Part shown: positions 24,383 to 33,882 of the stretch, piece after piece | Numbering within the stretch: the first letter of the stretch is position 1 | Layout of the letters: each line of letters begins with the position of its first letter | From: an uncultured Dehalococcoidia bacterium | Lineage (GTDB): Bacteria; Chloroflexota; Dehalococcoidia; Lucifugimonadales; UBA1123 | DNA length: 64,000 nt | Assembly: GCA_958296105.1 (NCBI GenBank) | Contig: OY282441.1 | Coordinates: 2,377,800 to 2,441,799, forward strand | Direction: 5' to 3' | The notes under the pieces: model-generated | Told to the model about the DNA's origin: nothing | Databases searched by the model: none | What the model saw: only the letters and a program-made list of their open reading frames with translations | Translations under genes and position numbers: made by a program

Positions 24383-24769
24383 CTAAGCCGAGACCGGAAC
24401 CAGCTCTGCCAGCTTGCTGCCGCGCACCCACGATTCGACGTCCATGCCCTGCCCCTGCCTGAACGTCGACTGCGCCCGAAGTCTGGTGAACACGTCGCGC
24501 CTCTCCGCCTCCTCGACTATGGGTCTGGCAGTGACCTGCCTATCTGCGTTCGAGATATCCCCCAGGTGCTTGAGATGCAGCGTCACCTGTGGATTGGCTG
24601 CGAGATTCGCGTACCAGCTTCGGCGTCCTGGCGAAGCCGCTAGGATGATCTGACCGTCCAGCAGGTGACACCATATCTCGATGCGCCGCGCCCTGCCGCT
24701 CCTGCGCCCGATGGTGGTGATGTCCACCACCATGTCGATGCTCAGCTCGTTCGAGTCACTGCCGCTCAT
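24383..24769 (-). CDS. Deazaflavin/FMN-binding nitroreductase-like split-barrel protein
   Basis: 128 aa. It resembles the DUF385/Ddn group: TTIGRRSGRARRIEIWCHLLDG near 18-39, ASPGRRSWYANLAANPQVTLHL near 45-66, then a helical tail. Ddn-type proteins bind F420 and reduce varied substrates; some relatives bind FMN. LLM-type enzymes in this window (42170 and 47428) belong to families that can also use F420. The cofactor is not proven by sequence. Confidence 0.75.
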   Translation of the reverse strand: MSGSDSNELSIDMVVDITTIGRRSGRARRIEIWCHLLDGQIILAASPGRRSWYANLAANPQVTLHLKHLGDISNADRQVTARPIVEEAERRDVFTRLRAQSTFRQGQGMDVESWVRGSKLAELVPVSA

Positions 24770-25184
24770 GTGATTCCCCCTTGTTCATGCCGTAGTTCGC
24801 CATGACCCATACTGTAACACAGCCAAGAAAGGATCCCCCGCGCATCCTCCACCCCGACCCCGACCCGCAGAACCGCCCGATCAAGACCTCGCCAACTCGG
24901 ACTGCTTCAGCGTCTCCGCAGTCAGCTTTTTCACGAGCGGTTTGGGGCGCATCTGCCTTCTAGGGGATAGATTGCATCGACTCTCGTCTGTACTCTTCTA
25001 GGAAAGGTTCGATTTCGCCAGTCAGATAGTACCTCAGCCATGCAAAATCACCCTCACTTTATGGGACTGCCAGCTTACCACAGATTGCCAAATCAGGGCT
25101 GATCCGTATTCCCTCACAGTTTGCCCTCTGCCGCGCTCACTGTTAACATCTGAGCTATCCGCAGTTCCACGCAGGAGGCAAACC
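24770..25184. other. 415-bp spacer without a clear gene
   Basis: No RNA gene or repeat was recognised. On the minus strand near 24963-25055 a short frame could encode a gene tail reading GDFAWLRYYLTGEIEPFLEE before a stop, which may be a decayed remnant. GTTAACAT near 25141 could belong to a promoter for the next gene. Confidence 0.3.
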
Positions 25185-25511
25185 ATGATCTACGAATACC
25201 GCGTCTACGAGGCCGCCCCCGGCAAGCTCGAAGCCCTCAACGCCCGATTTCGAAACCATACGCTCGGCATATTCGAGCGACACGGCATCGAGAACATCGG
25301 CTACTGGACAGTCGCCGTAGGCGACTACTCCGACCGACTCATCTACATCATCGCCTTCGAGGACGAGGCCCACCGCGAGCGAGCGTGGGCAGACTTCCGC
25401 GCCGATCCTGAGTGGAACAAAGTCCGCGCCGAATCCGAAGCGGACGGCGCTCTGGTGGCGAGAGTCTTCAACTCGCTCCTGTCCCCAACGGACTACTCGC
25501 CACTCAAGTGA
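25185..25511 (+). CDS. NIPSNAP family protein
   Basis: 108 aa, a single alpha-beta barrel (ferredoxin-like) domain. It begins MIYEYRVYEAAPGKLEALNARF, has HTLGIFERHGIENIGYWT near 25-42 and ends with the ERAWADFRADPEW motif. GGAGG precedes the ATG. NIPSNAP proteins are common next to catabolic genes in this kind of genome; the exact role is unknown. It precedes a hydantoinase-type gene by 139 bp. Confidence 0.88.
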   Translation: MIYEYRVYEAAPGKLEALNARFRNHTLGIFERHGIENIGYWTVAVGDYSDRLIYIIAFEDEAHRERAWADFRADPEWNKVRAESEADGALVARVFNSLLSPTDYSPLK

Positions 25512-25650
25512 GCTGCTCGGTCGCCAGCTCCGCGACGGGCGCGGACGTATGCGGTCTTCCAGCCTGCGCGAACCGCCGTGAGGCTTCGGAACGCGCAGAC
25601 TTGCGCACGCGCCGCAAGTCCCTGACCACCCATCGCCAACCACTGCGCGC

Positions 25651-27762
25651 ATGACATCCAACCCCAAATACAACATCTCCGTCGACATAGGCGGCACCTT
25701 CACTGACGTGGTCGTTCAGGACACCCGAAGCGCCACGCTCTGGACGGCCAAGACGCCCTCCACGCCCGCAGACCTCGCCGCCGGGTTCATGGACGGCGTT
25801 CGTCAGGGCATGAGACAGGCGGGCGTAGCGTCCTCCGAAGTCTTGCGCCTGTTCCACGGCACCACCATCGCCACCAACGCCGTCATCGAGCGCAGACCCG
25901 CGAACATAGGGCTGCTCACCACCGCCGGCTTCAAGTACGTCCTCGAAATCGGCAGACACGACATCCCGCGCGGCAACAACATCTACGGCTGGATAAAGCC
26001 CGAGCGCCCCGTGCCGCCCAGCCGCATATTCGAGGTGTCCGAGCGCCTCGACCGCGCCGGCGAAGTCCTCACCCCGCTGGACGAGGATGGGTGCAGGGCG
26101 GCGGCGCGCGCGCTGCGCGACATGCGAGTCGAGGCCGTCGCCGTCTGCTTTCTCTACTCGTATGCCAACGACTCCCACGAGCGCCGCGCCGCCGAGATCC
26201 TGCGCGAGGAGCTGGACGGCGTCCCCGTGTCCCTCTCCTGCGAGGTGCTGCCGCAGTTCAGAGAGTTCGAGCGCACCGTGGCCACTGCCCTAAACGCCTA
26301 CGTGATGCCGCGCGTGGGACGCTACCTGTCCAGTCTCGAATCCGCGTCTCACCGCGAGGGCATACGCGCCCCGCTGTTCATAATGAAGTCCAACGGCGGC
26401 GTCACCAGCGCAGACCTCGCCGCGCGCCAAGCCATCCACACCGTCCTATCGGGTCCGGTCGCCGGCGTCATGGGCGCGAACCGCGCCGCAGCCGACGCCG
26501 CCCACCCCAATTTCGTATCTCTGGACGTCGGCGGCACCAGCGCCGACATATGCCTCGTGCGCGGCGGACAGCCCGAAATGACCGTCGAGCGCAGCATCGG
26601 CGGCCTGCCCCTCCAGCTTCCCATGCTCGACATAACCACCATAGGCGCGGGAGGAGGCAGCATCGCGCGCCTATCCTCGACAGGCGCGCTCGTCGTGGGA
26701 CCAGACAGCGCCGGAGCCGACCCCGGCCCTGCCTGCTACGCTCTGGGCGGATCCGCCCCCACCGTCACAGACGCGCGCCTAGTCCTTGGCCATCTCCCTC
26801 CCCACCTTCTGGGCGGCGAGATTCGGCTCGACGCCGACCTTGCCCGCGCCGCTATCCGCAACTCGATTGCCGAGCCGCTGGGATTGAGCGTCGAGGACTC
26901 CGCCAGCGGGATAATCGAGATCGCCGACAACAACATGGCAGGAGCGATGCGCGCCGTCTCCATCGGACGCGGCTTAGACCCCAGGGACTTCGCGCTAGTC
27001 GCGTTCGGCGGCGCCGGACCGCTCCACGCCTGCGCCCTCGCCTCGCTGCTCGGCATGGAGACAGTCATCGTGCCGCCCACCCCCGGCGTGCTGTCCACCT
27101 ACGGACTGCTCTTTACCGATCTTCGCAACGACTACGTTCGGACGCGCCTCCACACGGGCGCGCCGTCCGTATCCGACGTATCCTCCACCTACCGGCGTCT
27201 CGAACGCGAGGCTGCCGAGTGGCTCGCGCGCGAGTCCGTCCCCGAACCCTCCCGCGAGATCACCAGGTCCGCCGACCTGCGCTACCAGCATCAGGGCTGG
27301 GAGATCACCGTGGACGTTCCCTCGGGCGCCGTCACCCGCGCCACACTCGACGACATGATCTCCAACTTCCACCGCCTGCACGAGCGCCTGTACACCTATA
27401 ACCTGCCCCACCAGACGGTCGAGCTGGTCAACCTCCGCGTAACCGCCACGGGCAGACTCCCCCGCGCCGCCGTTCGTCCCGATTCCCATTCCCCCGCTGC
27501 CTCGACGCGAGAGGTCGGGAGAGAAGCCAGCTCGTCGCAGACCCGCAAAGCCATGTTCCCCGCAAGCGCAGGCTGGCAGGACACCCCGATCCACCACCGC
27601 CAAGACCTCCTCCCGAGCATGACGCTCACAGGCCCAGCCATCATCGAACAGCGAGACACCACTACCCTTCTCGCCCCGGGCTGCGCCGCGAGCGTGGACA
27701 CCCGCCACAACCTGATCATCCGCTCGGAGCCGCTTGTGAAAATTCCCTCTCCCGCGATGTAA
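25651..27762 (+). CDS. Hydantoinase/oxoprolinase subunit A family protein
   Basis: 703 aa. Belongs to the HyuA/ATP-dependent acetone-carboxylase beta-type family. The N-terminal ATPase motif is ISVDIGGTFTDVVVQD. FHGTTIATNAVIER lies near 69-82, the FIMKSNGG segment near 243, LDVGGTSADICLVRGG near 291-306 and GAGGGSIARLSS near 330. VAFGGAGPLHACALA near 450-464 and a C-terminal beta domain follow. These enzymes hydrolyse cyclic amides or carboxylate substrates with ATP. The usual partner HyuB is absent downstream. Confidence 0.9.
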   Translation: MTSNPKYNISVDIGGTFTDVVVQDTRSATLWTAKTPSTPADLAAGFMDGVRQGMRQAGVASSEVLRLFHGTTIATNAVIERRPANIGLLTTAGFKYVLEIGRHDIPRGNNIYGWIKPERPVPPSRIFEVSERLDRAGEVLTPLDEDGCRAAARALRDMRVEAVAVCFLYSYANDSHERRAAEILREELDGVPVSLSCEVLPQFREFERTVATALNAYVMPRVGRYLSSLESASHREGIRAPLFIMKSNGGVTSADLAARQAIHTVLSGPVAGVMGANRAAADAAHPNFVSLDVGGTSADICLVRGGQPEMTVERSIGGLPLQLPMLDITTIGAGGGSIARLSSTGALVVGPDSAGADPGPACYALGGSAPTVTDARLVLGHLPPHLLGGEIRLDADLARAAIRNSIAEPLGLSVEDSASGIIEIADNNMAGAMRAVSIGRGLDPRDFALVAFGGAGPLHACALASLLGMETVIVPPTPGVLSTYGLLFTDLRNDYVRTRLHTGAPSVSDVSSTYRRLEREAAEWLARESVPEPSREITRSADLRYQHQGWEITVDVPSGAVTRATLDDMISNFHRLHERLYTYNLPHQTVELVNLRVTATGRLPRAAVRPDSHSPAASTREVGREASSSQTRKAMFPASAGWQDTPIHHRQDLLPSMTLTGPAIIEQRDTTTLLAPGCAASVDTRHNLIIRSEPLVKIPSPAM

Positions 27763-27892
27763 GAGGGTTAGGCTGAACTCCCGCGCCTCCAGCGCGCGCT
27801 GGATGGCTGAAGACGCTCCGCCCCTTGCCTCTCCCCCGTCCATGTAATACGCTTGCGCCAGCTCGCAACGCCGCTCGGACAGGAGGCTGCCC

Positions 27893-28288
27893 ATGAGCGT
27901 TACCCTTCGAGAAGCCCAGCAGATGATCGACGCCGCCATCGCCAAGGCGCAGGAGCTTGACATCAGGATCAGCGTAGCCGTCTGCGATGCGGGCGGGCGA
28001 CTCGTCGCATTCTCCAGAATGGACGGCGCGATCTGGGCAGGAGTCTACAGCAGTCAGGACAAGGCAGTAATCGCCGTTGCCTTCGGACGCCCCAGCTACG
28101 AGATACGCGCGCGCGCCGGCAGCCCGATAGTCATGGACGTCCCCGCAGATGCCAGCGAAATGGTACCCATGTATGGGGCGCTTCCCCTCATTCGAGACGG
28201 AGTTCCAATCGGCGCGTGCGGAGTGGGCGGCGGCACTATCCATCAAGATGATATATGCGCCGTGGCCGCCGTCGAAGCCGTATCCTGA
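27893..28288 (+). CDS. GlcG/HbpS (DUF336) family protein
   Basis: 131 aa. Family motifs are AQQMIDAAIAKAQELDIRISVAV near 8-30, DAGGRLVAFSRMDGA near 32-46 and GGVPI-like RDGVPIGACGVGGG near 104-117. HbpS-type proteins bind haem and others are linked to glycolate or diol use. It sits between the HyuA-like gene and an SDR, all on the plus strand, so a catabolic role is plausible but unproven. Confidence 0.88.
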   Translation: MSVTLREAQQMIDAAIAKAQELDIRISVAVCDAGGRLVAFSRMDGAIWAGVYSSQDKAVIAVAFGRPSYEIRARAGSPIVMDVPADASEMVPMYGALPLIRDGVPIGACGVGGGTIHQDDICAVAAVEAVS

Positions 28289-28392
28289 TCACAGCATCGG
28301 ACGCGCCCCGTCCCTGTCCCTCTGCTTGGAAGCGTCCCGAGCGGCGCATCTAGCCCATACCCTGAACCCCAGCGCCGGAGGAGGCCCAAAAC

Positions 28393-29139
28393 ATGAGACT
28401 CGAAGGAAAGACCGCCATCATCACCGGAGCCGCGAGCGGCATGGGCGCTGAGGAGGCGCGGCTGTTCGCCAGAGAGGGCGCCAGCGTGGTGGTCGCCGAC
28501 ATAACCGAAGACGGCGAGGCAGTCGCCCGCCAGATCGAAGACTCCGGCGGCGAAGCGATCTTCGTACACACGGACGTCACCAGTCAGGAGTCTTGGGACA
28601 ACCTCGTACAGCTCACCATAGAGCGCTATGGTGGAGTCGACATCCTCGTCAACAACGCCGGCATCAGCAGCGGCGCATACGCCGACCCGCTGGACATCGA
28701 GGGCTGGACGCAGATCATGGACATCAACGCCACCGGCGTATTCCTCGGCACTCGCGCCGTCGTTCCCGTCATGCGCGAAGCCGGCGGCGGCTCCATCGTC
28801 AACATCTCGTCCATCATGGGCTTCGTGGGCGGCGAGGGCGGACACCCCGCCTACCACGCATCCAAGGGCGCGGTGCGCATCTTCACCAAAGCCACCGCCG
28901 TCAGGTACGGACCGGACGGAATCAGAGCCAACTCCATCCACCCCGGCTTCATGCCGCCCATGAAGTCATCGAGGCACAGGCCCGCCTCCGATCGCGACGA
29001 ACATATCAGGCTAACCCCGCTCAGACGCGCCGGCGAGACCATAGAAGTGGCTTACGGCGTCCTGTTTCTCGCATCGGACGAGGCTTCGTTCGTCACCGGA
29101 ACCGAGCTAGTCATAGACGGCGGCTTCATCGCGCGCTGA
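28393..29139 (+). CDS. SDR-family oxidoreductase
   Basis: 248 aa, canonical length. TGAASGMGAEEAR near 12-24 binds NAD(P), VNNAGIS lies near 87-93, Ser in NISSIMGF near 136-143 and YHASK near 155-159 complete the catalytic set. The C-terminal GTELVIDGGFIAR is normal. Substrate unknown. GGAGG lies upstream of ATG 28393. Confidence 0.92.
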   Translation: MRLEGKTAIITGAASGMGAEEARLFAREGASVVVADITEDGEAVARQIEDSGGEAIFVHTDVTSQESWDNLVQLTIERYGGVDILVNNAGISSGAYADPLDIEGWTQIMDINATGVFLGTRAVVPVMREAGGGSIVNISSIMGFVGGEGGHPAYHASKGAVRIFTKATAVRYGPDGIRANSIHPGFMPPMKSSRHRPASDRDEHIRLTPLRRAGETIEVAYGVLFLASDEASFVTGTELVIDGGFIAR

Positions 29140-29160
29140 GGCGCGAGGAGCGACAGCCGC

Positions 29161-30093
29161 CTATATCTCGCCATACGCCCACGCCCTGACCAAGTGATGG
29201 GCTATGGCGAGCGGCTGCGGCACCGCCAGATCGCGGCTGCGCCCTTCCAGCGCGGCGATGACGGCATCGCGCTCGAACCAGCGAACGTCCGTCATCTCCT
29301 CCGCGTCCATCCGGATCTCCGTAGTCGCCGCCTCTGCGTGGCAGCCGATCATCAGAGACGAAGGAAACGGCCACGGCTGAGACGAGTGGTAGCGCACGTT
29401 CTTCACCTCTATACCCGCCTCCTCCCTGACCTCGCGCGCCACCGCCTCCTCTATCGACTCGCCCTGATCCATGAACCCGGCGAGCGCGGAGTACATCCGC
29501 ATACGCGACAGCCGCCCGCGCGACTGACCCAGCAGACACCGATCCCCGTCATGGACCAGCATGATCGCCACCGGATCGGTTCTGGGGAAGTGTTCCGCTC
29601 GACAGCCCGCGCACTGGCGCACGTGTCCGCCTCGCCCCATCTTCGTCCTCTCGCCGCAAACCGAGCAGAAGCCATGCCTCGCGTGCCAGTCGAGCTGCGC
29701 CCGCGCCTGCGCGATGATGCCTGACTCGCCCCCGCTCACTATCGGCGCCGCCGATCTCGCGTCCACGAACCTGATGGAAGCCTCGTTCCTCAGCCGCGCC
29801 GCCGCGCCGCTGGACGCCGGAACATGAATGGCGAAGTGCGCCACTCCGTCCGACAGCCCCAGGAACACAGGCTCACCCTCGATTCCGAACCATCTCACGT
29901 CCCTGGGACTCATCCAGCTGAGCGTCGGCTTGCGCTCGTCGCTCAGCGGCACGTCCAGCTCCGGCATCACCAGCACCTTGCTGTCTGGGTCTGCTGCCCT
30001 GTCCGCCAGCCATTGGCTGTCCCGCCGCTCCCGGTCGCCCCTGTCCAGCGGATTGTCTGCGAATATGTGTGGCTTGTATGGCATGTATGGCAT
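29161..30093 (-). CDS. nudC: NAD+ diphosphatase / NADH pyrophosphatase
   Basis: 310 aa from ATG 30093 (MPYMPYKPHIF), the last start that does not overlap the upstream gene. NudC hydrolyses NAD(H) and can remove NAD caps from RNA. The zinc ribbon CSVC...CAGC lies near 158-182. The Nudix box GFMDQGESIEEAVAREVREE matches GX5EX7REUXEE near 224-243. The NudC-specific SQPWPFPSSLM motif lies near 258-268. It follows the enolase-superfamily gene by 16 bp. Confidence 0.95.
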   Translation of the reverse strand: MPYMPYKPHIFADNPLDRGDRERRDSQWLADRAADPDSKVLVMPELDVPLSDERKPTLSWMSPRDVRWFGIEGEPVFLGLSDGVAHFAIHVPASSGAAARLRNEASIRFVDARSAAPIVSGGESGIIAQARAQLDWHARHGFCSVCGERTKMGRGGHVRQCAGCRAEHFPRTDPVAIMLVHDGDRCLLGQSRGRLSRMRMYSALAGFMDQGESIEEAVAREVREEAGIEVKNVRYHSSQPWPFPSSLMIGCHAEAATTEIRMDAEEMTDVRWFERDAVIAALEGRSRDLAVPQPLAIAHHLVRAWAYGEI

Positions 30094-30109
30094 GTGGATC
30101 CCCGCTTCG

Positions 30110-31261
30110 CTATGACCAGTTCGTATCCTGCATCGAGGCGATGGAGCCGAGCGCCGGCCGCCAAACGGCGGCGTCATCGCGCCACGGATTGGCTTTCACC
30201 CACCCCTCATCCACGTCCACGCCCAGCCCCGGCCCCTGCGGAAGCGGCAGGAATCCGTCCTTCTGCTCCGGGAAGCTGCCGAAGCAGACGTCTTGGAACC
30301 AGGGGTGAATCCCGCCCTCCTGAATCATGAAGTTCGGCACACAGGCGTCCAGATGCAGCGAGGCGATGGTGCAAAGCGGCCCATATGGATTGTGCGGCTG
30401 GAAGCCCACGTAGTGCGCCTCTGCCATTGCCGCTATCTTCTTCAGCTCCAGAATGCCGCCGCCCTGAACGATGTCCGGCTGGATCATCGCCACGATCTGC
30501 CGACTCAGCAGGTCGGCGTAGTCCCACTTCGTGTACAGGCGCTCGCCGGTTGCGATGGGAATGGACACCGACTCCGCCACGCGCTGGAGCGCGTCTAAGT
30601 TCTGCGGCGGCACCGGCTCCTCGTACACGAACGGACGATACGGCTCCATGGCGTTTCCGATTCTGATGGCGTCCGACGGCGCAAGCCGCCCGTGAACCTC
30701 GACCAGCAGCTCCACGTCGTCGCCGACGGCTTCGCGCACGGCTTCCAGCTTCTTTATAGCGTTGCGCTCCGCCTCTATGGGGATGAACAGGCCGCGATGG
30801 TCGAACGGGTCTCCCTTCAGCGCGGTGATGCCCTGCTCCGTGAAGCTCAGCGCGCGCTCGACCGCAAGCTCCGGCGTGGCGCCGTCCCAGCGACCATAGC
30901 ACCAGATACGCTCGCGCATCGCCCCGCCCAGCAGCTCGTACACCGGCGCGCCCAGCGCCTTGCCCTTGATGTCCCACAGCGCGATCTCGATGCCGCTGAT
31001 CGCAGACATCTGTACCACGCCGCCCCTCACGTGGAAGTGGTGATAGAGCGTCTGCCAGTGCTGCTCGATTCGCCCCGGGTCTTTGCCGATGATCTGCTCC
31101 CCGAACTCCTCGACCATCGTGGCAACCGCCAGCGGCCCGGACGTAGCCTCCCCCCAGCCCGTTATCCCCTCGTCCGTCTCGATCTTGACGAACATGTAGT
31201 TCCGCGCCCCGAACGGCGTGTCGTTGGAAACGGGAACGGGCGTTACGGATGTGATCTTCAT
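30110..31261 (-). CDS. Mandelate racemase/galactonate dehydratase-like enolase-superfamily enzyme
   Basis: 383 aa. N-terminal capping domain, then a (beta/alpha)7-beta barrel. GITALKGDPFDHRG near 141-154 carries the lysine region. Metal-site segments are VEVHGR near 192, VYEEPVPPQN near 216-225 and TGERLYTKWDY near 242-252. QPDIVQGGGILELKKIA and FQPHNPYGPL carry the late acid and His. These motifs resemble D-galactonate dehydratase and related sugar-acid dehydratases more than true mandelate racemase. Upstream of nudC on the minus strand. Confidence 0.85.
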   Translation of the reverse strand: MKITSVTPVPVSNDTPFGARNYMFVKIETDEGITGWGEATSGPLAVATMVEEFGEQIIGKDPGRIEQHWQTLYHHFHVRGGVVQMSAISGIEIALWDIKGKALGAPVYELLGGAMRERIWCYGRWDGATPELAVERALSFTEQGITALKGDPFDHRGLFIPIEAERNAIKKLEAVREAVGDDVELLVEVHGRLAPSDAIRIGNAMEPYRPFVYEEPVPPQNLDALQRVAESVSIPIATGERLYTKWDYADLLSRQIVAMIQPDIVQGGGILELKKIAAMAEAHYVGFQPHNPYGPLCTIASLHLDACVPNFMIQEGGIHPWFQDVCFGSFPEQKDGFLPLPQGPGLGVDVDEGWVKANPWRDDAAVWRPALGSIASMQDTNWS

Positions 31262-31444
31262 GGGCAGAGACTCCTCTTTCTTGGGATTTCCATGTGGATA
31301 TTCAACGCTTCGATTAGAGACTTCAGCACTGACTCGATTAGCGCGATTACCGATTACAACAACCGCGCTGGATTATCTTGATGACTTCTATGGAGAATTG
31401 GCAAACTCGGATTGGTGGATGCCCAGCGCAGCCTAGACAAGGCT

Positions 31445-32008
31445 TTACCCCTGCATCCCGAACACTTCGCTAACGTTCACTGTGAACCCCGCCAGTACCG
31501 CCGATGTGAACGACTCCCCCTCTCCGTAGGTCCCCACGATCTCGAAGAGACCGCCATCGCTGAGCCGCAAGATCGCCATAGTAGACAAGTCCACGTCCGC
31601 CATCCAGTACTCCTTGACGCCGTGCCTCTCGTACATATCTCGCTTGTACCCCCGATCTCGCTCTGCGGTGGATGGCGAGAGTATCTCGACTACCAGATCC
31701 GGCGCGCCGTGTATGGCGTCTTCCGTGATTACATGCGCCCTCTCCTTCGAGACGAACAGGATGTCCGGCTGCACTACGTCCGTGTCCGAGAACACTACGT
31801 CCGTCGGGGCGAAGAACACCTCGCCCAAACTTCGCTCATGGTTGAAATGGCTCATCCGCCAACCTAGATTGGCTTGCGTTCTCTGATGCGTGGTGCGCGG
31901 CGCGGCTGCCAAGATCAACTCCCCGTCCATCAGCTCGCAGCGCATATCCTCCGGCGTCTTGCGATAGTCCCCATACGTGAGCTTCACTCTCGGCTTTTGC
32001 GCCACCAT
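31445..32008 (-). CDS. Uma2 family nuclease-fold protein, copy A
   Basis: 187 aa from ATG 32008. Uma2 (DUF820) proteins have a PD-(D/E)xK nuclease fold. Visible are CELMDGELIL, QPDILFVSKERAHVI, GAPDLVVEILSPST (acidic pair) and RDRGYKRDMYERHGVKEYWM (lysines). Function in the cell is unknown; the family is often amplified. The block after APRTTHQR (residues 44-62) differs from the other copies and reads TQANLGWRMSHFNHERSLG. It ends GMQG where the others end VFGV. It is last on the minus strand of four tandem paralogues. Confidence 0.85.
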   Translation of the reverse strand: MVAQKPRVKLTYGDYRKTPEDMRCELMDGELILAAAPRTTHQRTQANLGWRMSHFNHERSLGEVFFAPTDVVFSDTDVVQPDILFVSKERAHVITEDAIHGAPDLVVEILSPSTAERDRGYKRDMYERHGVKEYWMADVDLSTMAILRLSDGGLFEIVGTYGEGESFTSAVLAGFTVNVSEVFGMQG

Positions 32009-32118
32009 TTTCGATCTCCTCACCCAGCCTGCCGCCGTCGATCGCCATGCGCGTTACACTTAGGCGCGCGCCTGCCCGCCTGCTTGCCACAACCTGCTAT
32101 GGTCAACCGCCATGCGCT

Positions 32119-32676
32119 TTACACCCCAAACACCTCATCGACATTCAGCGCGAACCCCGCCAGCACCGCCGACGTGAACGACTCCCCCTCTCCGTAGGTC
32201 CCCACGATCTCGAAGAGTCCGTCCGCGCCTAGCCGCAAGGCCGCCACCGTCGCCAGATCCACGTCCGCCATCCAGTACTCCTTGACGCCGTGCCTCTCGT
32301 ACATATCTCGCTTGTACCCTCGATCTCGCTCTGCGGTGGATGGCGAGAGTATCTCGACCACCAGATCCGGCGCGCCGTGTATGGCGTCTTCCGTGATTAC
32401 ATGCGCCCTCTCCTTCGAGACGAACAGGATGTCCGGCTGCACTACGTCCGTATCCGAGAACACGACGTCCGTCGGAGCGGTGAAGACTTCGCCCAAGTCT
32501 CGCGCTTCCGCGAATCGGTGCATCCGCGCCCCCATTCTAATCTCCGTTCTCTGATGCGTGGTACGCGGCGCGGCTGCCAAGATCAACTCCCCATCCATCA
32601 GCTCGCAGCGCATATCCTCCGGCGTCTTGCGGTAGTCCTCATAGGTGAGCCTCACTCTCGGCTTTTGCGCCACCAT
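32119..32676 (-). CDS. Uma2 family nuclease-fold protein, copy B
   Basis: 185 aa. Same domain as copy A and nearly identical outside residues 44-62, which here read TEIRMGARMHRFAEARDLG, and outside a smaller variable patch near 146-156. The acidic pair and lysine of the PD-(D/E)xK core are kept. The spacer to copy C is only 45 bp and matches the spacer between C and D, so whole units were duplicated. Confidence 0.85.
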   Translation of the reverse strand: MVAQKPRVRLTYEDYRKTPEDMRCELMDGELILAAAPRTTHQRTEIRMGARMHRFAEARDLGEVFTAPTDVVFSDTDVVQPDILFVSKERAHVITEDAIHGAPDLVVEILSPSTAERDRGYKRDMYERHGVKEYWMADVDLATVAALRLGADGLFEIVGTYGEGESFTSAVLAGFALNVDEVFGV

Positions 32677-32721
32677 TTTCGATCTCCTCGCCCAGCCTGC
32701 CGCTGTCGATTGCCATGCGCG

Positions 32722-33279
32722 TTACACCCCAAACACCTCATCGACATTCACCACGAACCCCGCCAGCACCGCCGACGTGAACGACTCCCCCACTCCGTAA
32801 GTTCCCACGATCTCGAATAGACCACCATCGCCTAGCCGCAAGATCGCCATAGTAGACAAGTCCACATCCGCCATCCAGTACTCCTTGACGCCGTGCCTCT
32901 CGTACATATCTCGCTTGTACCCCCGATCTCGCTCTGCGGTGGATGGCGATAGTATCTCGACTACCAGATCGGGCGCGCCGTGTATGGCGTCTTCCGTGAT
33001 TACATGCGCCCTCTCCTTCGAGACGAACAGGATGTCCGGCTGCACTACGTCAGCGTCCGAGAACACTACGTCCGTCGGCGCGAAGAACACCTCGCCCCAA
33101 TCTCCGTCCTTGACGAACTGACCGATAATCAGTCCGAAATCGAACTGTACCCTCTGATGCGTGGTACGCGGCGCGGCTGCCAAGATCAACTCCCCATCCA
33201 TCAGCTCGCAGCGCATATCCTCCGGCGTCTTGCGGTAGTCCTCATAGGTGAGCCTCACTCTCGGCTTTTGCGCCACCAT
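32722..33279 (-). CDS. Uma2 family nuclease-fold protein, copy C
   Basis: 185 aa. Its variable block (VQFDFGLIIGQFVKDGDWG) is identical to that of copy D, while its second variable patch (LSTMAILRL) matches copy A. This mosaic points to exchange between copies. Core catalytic residues are kept. Confidence 0.85.
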   Translation of the reverse strand: MVAQKPRVRLTYEDYRKTPEDMRCELMDGELILAAAPRTTHQRVQFDFGLIIGQFVKDGDWGEVFFAPTDVVFSDADVVQPDILFVSKERAHVITEDAIHGAPDLVVEILSPSTAERDRGYKRDMYERHGVKEYWMADVDLSTMAILRLGDGGLFEIVGTYGVGESFTSAVLAGFVVNVDEVFGV

Positions 33280-33324
33280 TTTCGATCTCCTCGCCCAGCC
33301 TGCCGCCGTCGATCGCCATGCGCT

Positions 33325-33882
33325 TTACACCCCAAACACCTCATCGACATTCACCACGAACCCCGCCAGCACCGCCGACGTGAACGACTCCCCCTCTCCA
33401 TAAGTCCCCACGATCTCGAAGAGACCGCCATCGCCTAGCCGTAAGACCGTCACTGTCGCTAGGTCCACGTCCGCCATCCAGTACTCCTTGACGCCGTGCC
33501 GCTCGTACAGATCTCGCTTGTACCCCCGATCTCGCTCTGCGGTGGATGGCGAGAGTATCTCGACTACCAGATCGGGCGCGCCCCGTATGTTGTCCTCCGT
33601 GATGACGTGCGCCCTCTCCTTCGAGACGAACAGGATGTCCGGCTGCACTACGTCAGCGTCCGAGAACACTACGTCCGTCGGCGCGAAGAACACCTCGCCC
33701 CAATCTCCGTCCTTGACGAACTGACCGATAATCAGTCCGAAATCGAACTGTACCCTCTGATGCGTGGTGCGCGGCGCGGCTGCCAAGATCAACTCCCCGT
33801 CCATCAGCTCGCAGCGCATATCCTCCGGCGTCTTGCGGTAGTCCTCATACGTGAGCTTCACTCTTGGCTTTTGCGTCACCAT
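33325..33882 (-). CDS. Uma2 family nuclease-fold protein, copy D
   Basis: 185 aa, first of the four in transcription order. It shares the residue 44-62 block with copy C, and its second patch (LATVTVLRL) is closer to copy B. It has small unique changes (MVTQKP start, EDNIRG, RDLYERHG). A good AAGG ribosome site lies before ATG 33882. Confidence 0.85.
   Translation of the reverse strand: MVTQKPRVKLTYEDYRKTPEDMRCELMDGELILAAAPRTTHQRVQFDFGLIIGQFVKDGDWGEVFFAPTDVVFSDADVVQPDILFVSKERAHVITEDNIRGAPDLVVEILSPSTAERDRGYKRDLYERHGVKEYWMADVDLATVTVLRLGDGGLFEIVGTYGEGESFTSAVLAGFVVNVDEVFGV

Noticed and set aside
29161-30177. Longer nudC start at 30177
   Set aside because: It would overlap the upstream gene, and NudC homology starts later; ATG 30093 leaves a natural 16-bp gap.
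30110-31261. Mandelate degradation pathway with the benzoylformate-decarboxylase-like gene at 57113
   Set aside because: The enolase-superfamily gene looks more like a sugar-acid dehydratase, the genes are 26 kb apart and no mandelate dehydrogenase is seen.
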